This document shows positions 1-5,283 of a DNA stretch of 7,898 nucleotides, piece after piece (within the stretch, counting starts at the first letter, position 1; the number at the start of each line of letters is the position of its first letter). A program made the position numbers and the translations under genes. The notes beneath the pieces were generated by a model that worked only from the letters and a program-made list of their open reading frames with translations, did not search any database and had not been told where the DNA came from. The DNA lies in contig CALEKY010000021.1 of the NCBI GenBank assembly GCA_937902995.1, positions 1-7,898 on the forward strand, in the 5' to 3' direction. Origin of the DNA: an uncultured Sinobacteraceae bacterium (GTDB taxonomy: Bacteria; Pseudomonadota; Gammaproteobacteria; Steroidobacterales; Steroidobacteraceae).

Positions 1-975
1 CGGCGGAATCGGAAAGCCTGCGACCGCACCGCTGTGCACGATACCGGTGCCCGCTTCTGCCAACGCGAGATTCGAATCGCCTTCCTTGTCGTCGGACGCT
101 TCGATGCGCAGCAACAAGTGATAGAGACCTTCGACCTCGGTCGGCAAGCGTTTCGGATCCGGACCAGGCAGAATGATCTTTCCGGTCGGAGGCAAGAAGA
201 CGTTGAAACGCTCGAGCTGCGTGTAACGTCGTTGTAGCGCGCGCTCCTCCGGCGGAAGCGTCGCTTCGGTCAGCAGATCGCGGGACGACGGCGGATCCTC
301 GCCGGGCGAGACGATTTCCCATCGGCCTTTCAATCTGCCCGATCCGTTGTAGCGAATCTCCGCCTGTACCGGCGGCGCGACTTCGCCCCGTTGCAACGCC
401 GGTGCTGCCCGTTCGACTGCAAACGACAGTCGCACATCGAGCAAGGCGAGCGGCACCCGTGCGCCTCCGCCGGCGAGCCGGCAGGTGACGAACACATATT
501 CGTCCGGCCCACCGACCGTCGAGACGAACCGACGCACGTAATAGAAGGCCGAGTGTTCTCCGCGTTCCGCGGCCTGCCACGCACGGCGCGCCACCGACGG
601 CGGAATCGACATGATGTCCGTGAAGGTCGTGCTATCGGCGTTCAACCGCGACTGATCGAGGCGAATCGGCAGCCGCCCGTAGATCGTCGAGGGATCGCAC
701 TTGAAACCGATGTCCGGTGCCGCCGGAATCAGCTCGCCGCACCACATCGCCTCGACCGGCACTTGTTGCTGCAAGCCGCCGAACGTGATGAACACGGTCG
801 TTGCGCCTTGCGCATTGACGTTCACGCCGTTCGGATCGCGGCTGATCGCCTGAGCCTCTTGAGCAAGAAAGAACGCAGCGACAATCGCCGCGAGCACCGC
901 TGCGTAGGCCCGCATTCGCGGCTTGCTCGAGAAACCGCTCAGAGCACGAAGGATTCGTAAGGAGCACCTTTGCAT
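1..975 (-). CDS. Secreted protein of unknown family, 3' end beyond the window
   Basis: This is an open frame of 325 codons that starts 8 bases after the stop of the beta-barrel gene and runs off the left edge, so the C-terminus is missing. The N-terminus carries a signal peptide: after the Met at residue 21 there is Arg, then a hydrophobic run to about residue 38 and an AQA cleavage site at residue 43. Translation may really begin at that second ATG (base 915), which gives a compact 23-residue signal; neither start has a strong ribosome binding site. The mature part begins ISRDPNGVNV, has three cysteines (79, 93, 165), and is rich in beta-prone stretches. Residues 203-222 and 254-270 (GKIILPGP, then a Leu-rich strand at 284-292) look like beta-sandwich material. 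I do not recognise the family. Position in the operon suggests it works in the periplasm or at the surface with the barrel protein. That it is a gene is well supported; its function is unknown. Confidence 0.8.
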   Translation of the reverse strand, partial: MQRCSLRILRALSGFSSKPRMRAYAAVLAAIVAAFFLAQEAQAISRDPNGVNVNAQGATTVFITFGGLQQQVPVEAMWCGELIPAAPDIGFKCDPSTIYGRLPIRLDQSRLNADSTTFTDIMSIPPSVARRAWQAAERGEHSAFYYVRRFVSTVGGPDEYVFVTCRLAGGGARVPLALLDVRLSFAVERAAPALQRGEVAPPVQAEIRYNGSGRLKGRWEIVSPGEDPPSSRDLLTEATLPPEERALQRRYTQLERFNVFLPPTGKIILPGPDPKRLPTEVEGLYHLLLRIEASDDKEGDSNLALAEAGTGIVHSGAVAGFPIPP

Positions 976-983
976 TGCGAGGC

Positions 984-3074
984 TCACTGCATGCTGAAAT
1001 TGATACCGCCGATGACGATGCGCGAGCGATTGTCGTTCTCGAAGCCGAACAACCGATCGCGCCAGGACATGTCGTAGTCCGCATACCGCACGAAGAGCTG
1101 CCCGGCAATTCCGCGGCCCTGCCCTGTCTGCCAATGCAATCGGTAACTCAAACTGAGATCGAGGTTCGTACTCTCGTTCTCGCTCGTGCGCGGTTCGTCG
1201 TAGCTTTCGGTCAACGCCACGGTACCGTTGAGGCTCAATGCTTTCGTGATGTTCCAGGCGAGTCCGAATCCGTAGTTGCGATTGCGGTCGTACCGCATCG
1301 CTTCGACGCTGTAGCTGCGTTCGCGGCTCACGTCGAAGCTCACATCGAAGCCCTGGAACAGCGACACGGAGAGACTGACCCCGTGGAGAACATGCTCGAA
1401 GTCGGCGTTCTGTCGTCCGGGCTGGCGGTTGTCCTGCTCGCTGAACTCGAGGCGATAGCCGAGCATCCAGGCGTTGCCTTGCCAGCTCAGGTTTGCGCCG
1501 TGTCGCACGCTGACTTGGTCCGGAACGTGCGACTCGCTGAAACCCGAATTGATCGGGACGCCGGTGCCGAACTGATGGATGCGATCGAAGTTGTAGGCAA
1601 ACAGGGGAAGCCAACGCGTAAAGGCGTTCGACTCGACAAACAGGCTGTTCAGGGCAAGACCCAAATTGGCGTTGCTGCGGCGTGTTTTCGTCGTGAGCAC
1701 CGAGGGCAAGTCATCCAGATTGTCCTCAGCGCGGGCGTGCGCGAGCTGAACTTGCAGCGGACCGAAGAAACTCGACACTTCGATCACGTTCTGATCGATA
1801 TCGGATTGGACCGGCGCCGTGACGGTTCGATACAAGGGATCGACTCGCTCGTGACGAAGTGCGAGCGATAGGTTCGCCGCGTGCCGCCCCACGAACCGGT
1901 TCTGCACTACATCGAAGTACAGATCCAGGTAGCGTGCGTTGCGCTCTTCTTCGCGGACGGGAACGACGTCGAGATCGAACGCGAGCGTCGGGTCGTACGG
2001 ATTGTGAAATCGGCTTCGCGCAAACCCGGCATCGAAGCGCAATCGTCCCGACGAGGTCGCGCCGGCGGCACGAACGCCCCACGACTGACTGGTCTCTGCA
2101 TCTGAGATCGTGCCCGCATTGAAAGCGGATCTCGGTAACAACGATCCATCGACATAGTCCACATCGATGCTGAGCGCACCGGGACGTGTCGGGATGAGTT
2201 GCCAGCCCAGGCCAGCAGCGAGAATACGGTGATCGCTGCGCGCAAGGCCGGTGATGTTGTCCCAACCGACGATGCTGGTTCCGCTCAGTGCCGCCAAACG
2301 CGCGGCTCCCCATTGGCCGAGCGGCGCACCGAGAATCGCGCCGCGGCTCGAGAAACCCGGCATGAGATGCCGGTGCCTGCTTTGGGAGACGTGACCGAGC
2401 TCGAAATAAGCGCGTTGGTCGTCGAGGCGCTCCAGACGCAGCGAATAATCGGAGAGATCGACTCGCGGCGCGTCATCGCCCTCCTCGCCGTAACGCAAAG
2501 CCCGCTCTTGCCTGCTGACACCCAGCGTGTGTACACGCGCGGAGAAGCGCCAGTCGTTTCGGACGAGCGCGCCATTCAGGACGAGATTCATCGAAGCATC
2601 GTCGTTCGGCGCTACGCCGGACCCTTCCGGTTCGAAGTCGTGATCGAGCGTGCTCGTGCCTTGCGCGTCCAGTTGCGGAGAGAAACTCGCCTGCTGAAAA
2701 CCTCGGTCCGTCAGCACGCGCAGGTGCGTCCGCATCGCTTCGCGCCATTCGCCATTCGGCGTGACGATGAAGACGGCCACCTCGTTCTCTCCCGCAGGCA
2801 ACGGCATCGCACGCGGGTGGTAAACGAGACTTCCCTCGCGCCACTCGAACAGATCGGTGAAATCCGTCGAGCCGATGAGCACGGCGAACCGACCTTCGTT
2901 CGGACCGAGCGGGCGACTCGGAATCAACCGAACGACATCGCCGCGCCCTCGCCACTCTGGGCCGCTGTCGAGCCGAACCGTCAACTCGGTGTTTTGTGCC
3001 AACGCTGTCGAGGCGTTGAACGCACATGCGAGCGCCGCGGCGCACGCGAGTCTCAACGACAGCGCACGGCTCAT
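984..3074 (-). CDS. Predicted outer-membrane beta-barrel protein with N-terminal Ig-like domain
   Basis: A 696-residue protein with a Sec signal peptide (Arg at 3 and 8, Ala/Leu-rich core, ALA site at about residue 26). Residues 28-120 look like a small beta-sandwich: the stretch RFAVLIGSTDFTDLF, then LVYHPRAMPLPAGENEVAVF and a strand pair ending THLRVLT. From about residue 150 to the end the sequence alternates hydrophobic and polar residues in many 9-12 residue strands rich in Tyr, Trp, Phe and Arg, separated by Asp/Asn/Gly/Pro turns, as expected for an outer-membrane barrel. No TonB box or plug is evident. The end, GGINFSMQ, places the aromatic residue fourth from the C-terminus, unlike the usual terminal Phe. 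The ATG at 3074 is preferred: AGAGGA lies 7 bases upstream and the codon forms an ATGA overlap with the previous stop, whereas an in-frame TTG at 3080 would sit against the ribosome site. Likely a pore, anchor or exporter for the other operon products (inference). Confidence 0.85.
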   Translation of the reverse strand: MSRALSLRLACAAALACAFNASTALAQNTELTVRLDSGPEWRGRGDVVRLIPSRPLGPNEGRFAVLIGSTDFTDLFEWREGSLVYHPRAMPLPAGENEVAVFIVTPNGEWREAMRTHLRVLTDRGFQQASFSPQLDAQGTSTLDHDFEPEGSGVAPNDDASMNLVLNGALVRNDWRFSARVHTLGVSRQERALRYGEEGDDAPRVDLSDYSLRLERLDDQRAYFELGHVSQSRHRHLMPGFSSRGAILGAPLGQWGAARLAALSGTSIVGWDNITGLARSDHRILAAGLGWQLIPTRPGALSIDVDYVDGSLLPRSAFNAGTISDAETSQSWGVRAAGATSSGRLRFDAGFARSRFHNPYDPTLAFDLDVVPVREEERNARYLDLYFDVVQNRFVGRHAANLSLALRHERVDPLYRTVTAPVQSDIDQNVIEVSSFFGPLQVQLAHARAEDNLDDLPSVLTTKTRRSNANLGLALNSLFVESNAFTRWLPLFAYNFDRIHQFGTGVPINSGFSESHVPDQVSVRHGANLSWQGNAWMLGYRLEFSEQDNRQPGRQNADFEHVLHGVSLSVSLFQGFDVSFDVSRERSYSVEAMRYDRNRNYGFGLAWNITKALSLNGTVALTESYDEPRTSENESTNLDLSLSYRLHWQTGQGRGIAGQLFVRYADYDMSWRDRLFGFENDNRSRIVIGGINFSMQ

Positions 3075-4009
3075 CGGCAAATCCTCTCGTGGGCGGGCAG
3101 CCGAGACGTACGATCGGCTTGCCGCGAGCAGCAGTAGCGCACGTCGTCTTGATGCACGCGCGAACCGGCAGGTGCACAGTAGTCTGCAAACACAACCTTT
3201 CCTGTTCTATTGGGCTTGAGGAAATCGACTTGGCGAATCCAATTCAGTCCGGCTTGCAGGCGAGCAAGCGCCTTGTTCCATTCGTTCACGCACTTGCCGT
3301 CGTGTCCAAGCACGTAGTCGGCCGGCCCGACTTGGCAGGCCATGCCTCGCGGGTTGGCGAAACAGCATTCGTCGTGCTCCCAACTTCCCGCGTTGATCTG
3401 GCATCTGCCGCCCGCGCACAGAGCGGCTATCGGCAGTCCGAACTGCGCTCCGCCGCATTGCGCACCGAGCGCGCCGAAGCAGTACTCCTCCCTGAGAGAG
3501 ATCTGCGGCGGTTGGATCGGTTGCAGGCTGGCGCCGGACTGCTGGCGTTGGATGTCGCTGAGTCTCGGATCGAATTGCCGCGGCGGCGGCTCCGGTTGGT
3601 CGGAATTCGAAATCGGAGCGCTTCCCGGCGTGGGCACGGCGCCGCAAGTTGTCCCGGTCGCTTCGACCGGCAGGCGCACGGTGATCTGTTGCATCCCCGA
3701 GCCCATTGCATGCACTACACGCTCGCCGCTGTTCAGCCGATGTGCGATCACATGCAAGTTGCCAGCCGGTAGATTCCGAAACGTTGCCACACCCTGTGAG
3801 TTCGTCGTGGCCGAACCGTACTGCCTCGGGTTCTGAGGCGTCCCAGCACACACCGTCGCTTCGCTGATCGGTTGGCCCAATGCTCCGACGACCGTGACGC
3901 GAAGCTCCGCGGCACTCACCGCCGAGAACGTCAGCACGGCAGCCATTGCGCTCATCGTGCGAGCGACTTGCCGAACGAGCGCCGCCGACACAAAAGGATG
4001 TGCATGCAC
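3071..4009 (-). CDS. Secreted Cys-rich protein with carboxypeptidase-regulatory-like domain
   Basis: A protein of up to 312 residues with three visible parts. An N-terminal export signal is followed by AELRV at about residue 34. Residues 36-114 form a beta domain of the carboxypeptidase regulatory/SpaA type: LRVTVVGALGQPISEATV, then a Gly-Val-Ala-Thr-Phe turn with NLPAGNLHVIA, the standard layout of such prealbumin-like folds. A Pro/Ser/Gln-rich linker (about 124-172) leads to a C-terminal domain with twelve cysteines (177, 185, 198, 203, 215, 216, 225, 240, 278, 293, 294, 311), including two Cys-Cys pairs, which implies up to six disulfides made in the periplasm. I do not recognise this last domain. 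The start is uncertain: GTG at 4009 lies 21 bases after the previous stop and gives an Arg-containing n-region; GTG at 3991 and ATGs at 3955 and 3946 are alternatives, and none has a strong ribosome site. The stop overlaps the next start as ATGA, so the two are probably translated together. Confidence 0.82.
   Translation of the reverse strand: MHAHPFVSAALVRQVARTMSAMAAVLTFSAVSAAELRVTVVGALGQPISEATVCAGTPQNPRQYGSATTNSQGVATFRNLPAGNLHVIAHRLNSGERVVHAMGSGMQQITVRLPVEATGTTCGAVPTPGSAPISNSDQPEPPPRQFDPRLSDIQRQQSGASLQPIQPPQISLREEYCFGALGAQCGGAQFGLPIAALCAGGRCQINAGSWEHDECCFANPRGMACQVGPADYVLGHDGKCVNEWNKALARLQAGLNWIRQVDFLKPNRTGKVVFADYCAPAGSRVHQDDVRYCCSRQADRTSRLPAHERICR
3082..3087 (-). promoter_or_regulatory. 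Ribosome binding site of the beta-barrel gene
   Basis: On the minus strand AGAGGA lies 7 bases before the ATG at 3074, inside the last codons of the upstream Cys-rich gene. It decides the start of the barrel gene, because an in-frame TTG at 3080 is only one base away from it. Together with the ATGA overlap it indicates translational coupling. Confidence 0.75.
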
Positions 4010-4030
4010 GATCAGAGCCCCGGCGTTGGA

Positions 4031-5065
4031 TCAGCGGACAGAAAGTTGTTTTGAGATGCGCTGTCCGCCGCTCGTCACGACGATGGGCACGGATTGCGGA
4101 TTGACCTTCGTCCACACGTGCTGCGACACCGTCGCAACAACTCGCGTCGGCGAGATCACGCGATACGGCACCGGTGTACCATCGACCTCGACCCGAGTGA
4201 TTTTGTCGGCGGCGAAACTCTCGCCTTCGATCGTGAGCTCCACATTGCCGCCAGCAATTGCCTTGCTGCTCAAGGTCTTCAGAACCGGTGCAACGGGTTG
4301 CGAAACCCGACCCGTCGAAAGTTGCACGCCTTGAGAAATCGAAAGAGCTGCAGAAGGTGCTGACGTCGGAGAGCTACCGACTGCACTGCCCGTCTGATTC
4401 TGGGAGTTCTGCGCCGATGTCGTGCTCGGAGCGGTGGGTTGCGTCGGCGGCAGCTTCTTGCAGCTAACCGTGAAGAATCCGATATACGATCCCGCCTTGC
4501 GGCCCCCCAGCTCAGTCATCGCCATGCCGTCGGGACACTCGACCGGGCCGACCGGTTCGCCTCCGGAGCCGCCATGCGCCGGCTGCCAACTCAACGATCC
4601 ATGCAGACCCTGCGCGGCGTTCCATCTGCGGCACGCGAAACTGACTTGATCGACGAAATCTCCGGCTCTCGCGCGCGACGCGGTGACCACTTGTCCCGCG
4701 GGACAACGCATGATCCGAACGTTTCCGCCCCGCTCGTTACCCAACCAAGCACCTTGTGTACGATCTTGATGCTCGCCATTGGGACCGAGCTTCGCGCACT
4801 CGACCCGCATTGCGTCGATGAGCGTCCCCGACCTGATCTCGACACCGACGACATACTTGCCATTTGGACACGCGCTCGGTCCCGCGCCGGTTGCCATGCC
4901 GGTTACCGTGCCCACTAGATTGACGGGCGCTCCTGCCCCGTATGAAGCGGTGTTCAGAAGAGTCGACTTTCCGAGCGGGCTCGAAGTCCAGCTATCGGCG
5001 GTGAGTGCACTCGCCGGCGCGAGAAGTGCGGGAACGAATGCGACCAGGGTCCACGAACTTTTCAT
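4031..5065 (-). CDS. Secreted protein: three VMO-I-like Cys repeats plus IPT/TIG-like domain
   Basis: First gene of the predicted operon, 344 residues. A Sec signal peptide spans about residues 1-23 (MKSSW start, hydrophobic core, SALTA). Residues 50-202 contain three repeats, each a Cys-Pro-x-Gly opening and a Cys 24-25 residues later: C66-C90, C121-C145 and C177-C202, with repeat starts 55 and 56 residues apart. Two units share a G-x-x-(I/V)-D motif before the second Cys. Number, spacing and the CPxG motif match the beta-prism of vitelline membrane outer layer protein I (three units of about 53 residues); this is my recognition by eye, not a search result. A Ser/Thr/Gln-rich linker (about 205-256) precedes an IPT/TIG-like Ig domain (about 258-344: GGNVELTIEGESF, then VEVDGTPVPYRVISPTRVVATV). 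Such domains usually bind carbohydrate or protein at the surface, so an adhesin or matrix role is plausible but inferred. The start is firm: AGGGAGGT lies 7 bases before the ATG. Confidence 0.88.
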   Translation of the reverse strand: MKSSWTLVAFVPALLAPASALTADSWTSSPLGKSTLLNTASYGAGAPVNLVGTVTGMATGAGPSACPNGKYVVGVEIRSGTLIDAMRVECAKLGPNGEHQDRTQGAWLGNERGGNVRIMRCPAGQVVTASRARAGDFVDQVSFACRRWNAAQGLHGSLSWQPAHGGSGGEPVGPVECPDGMAMTELGGRKAGSYIGFFTVSCKKLPPTQPTAPSTTSAQNSQNQTGSAVGSSPTSAPSAALSISQGVQLSTGRVSQPVAPVLKTLSSKAIAGGNVELTIEGESFAADKITRVEVDGTPVPYRVISPTRVVATVSQHVWTKVNPQSVPIVVTSGGQRISKQLSVR

Positions 5066-5072
5066 CTTCGAT

Positions 5073-5080
5073 ACCTCCCT
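5073..5080 (-). promoter_or_regulatory. Strong ribosome binding site of the first operon gene
   Basis: On the minus strand AGGGAGGT, a near-perfect match to the anti-Shine-Dalgarno sequence, is 7 bases from the ATG at 5065. It is much stronger than the other sites in the window, suggesting the first secreted protein is made in larger amounts than the others. Confidence 0.85.
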
Positions 5081-5141
5081 TGGATGCCGGCCAACGACGG
5101 TCGTCTTGTCCGCGCACGCTAGAGAACGAGCGCATCGAAAG

Positions 5142-5181
5142 CCTGAGGAAGGCCTCAGGAATTCCTGAGGAGATCGTGAGG
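5142..5181. promoter_or_regulatory. Operator-like array of four 7-mers at 11-base period
   Basis: Four 7-base units lie exactly 11 bases apart on the + strand: CCTGAGG (5142-5148), CCTCAGG (5153-5159), CCTGAGG (5164-5170) and CGTGAGG (5175-5181), separated by 4-base spacers AAGG, AATT and AGAT. Units 2 and 3 with their spacer form a perfect 18-base palindrome, and units 1 and 2 an inverted pair. The period is about one helical turn, so all units face the same side of DNA. The 7+4 layout is that of pho-box-type sites bound in tandem by PhoB/OmpR winged helices. It lies 77 to 116 bases upstream of the first operon gene. No U-tract follows on either strand, which argues against a terminator. Its binding partner is unproven; the adjacent winged-helix regulator is the obvious candidate. 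Confidence 0.6.
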
Positions 5182-5196
5182 GAGCGCTAATACGTT

Positions 5197-5222
5197 GATT
5201 TGTCGTGGCTTACGACGAAATC
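5197..5222. repeat. Bulged inverted repeat between regulator and operon
   Basis: Arms GATTTGTCGT (5197-5206) and ACGACGAAATC (5212-5222) are complementary over ten base pairs with one extra G at 5217 and a 5-base loop GGCTT. It lies 62 bases past the regulator stop. As RNA it would form a stable hairpin, but no run of U follows on the minus strand (AACGTATTAG comes next), so it is not a textbook intrinsic terminator. It may be an operator dyad, a 3'-end stabiliser or a weak terminator of the regulator transcript. Confidence 0.5.
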
Positions 5223-5283
5223 CACACGGCGGCCGCGTCGCTGTTTCGACCGACCGGAACAGGCAACGTCGCTACACGGGAGG

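Noticed and set aside
3075..3080. TTG at 3080 as start of the barrel gene
   Set aside because: It sits one base from the AGAGGA ribosome site. The ATG at 3074 has 7-base spacing and the ATGA coupling overlap.
3340..3375. HDECC motif as a phospholipase A2 active site
   Set aside because: Phospholipase A2 uses a CCxxHDxC order. Here the order is reversed and no matching calcium loop is visible.
975..3772. Long + strand open frames (975-1871, 2199-3137, 3026-3772)
   Set aside because: They lie antisense to minus-strand genes that have signal peptides, ribosome sites and coherent domains. Their translations are Arg/His-rich, low in recognisable motifs, and overlap each other, as expected for antisense frames in GC-rich DNA.
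5142..5170. Hairpins CCTGAGG/CCTCAGG read as an intrinsic terminator of the regulator gene
   Set aside because: No U-run follows on the minus strand (GCTTTCGATG comes next), and the exact 11-base period with a fourth unit fits protein binding better.
5142..5181. CRISPR-like or iteron array
   Set aside because: Units of 7 bases with 4-base spacers are far too short for CRISPR. There is no replication initiator gene or AT-rich region to suggest an origin.
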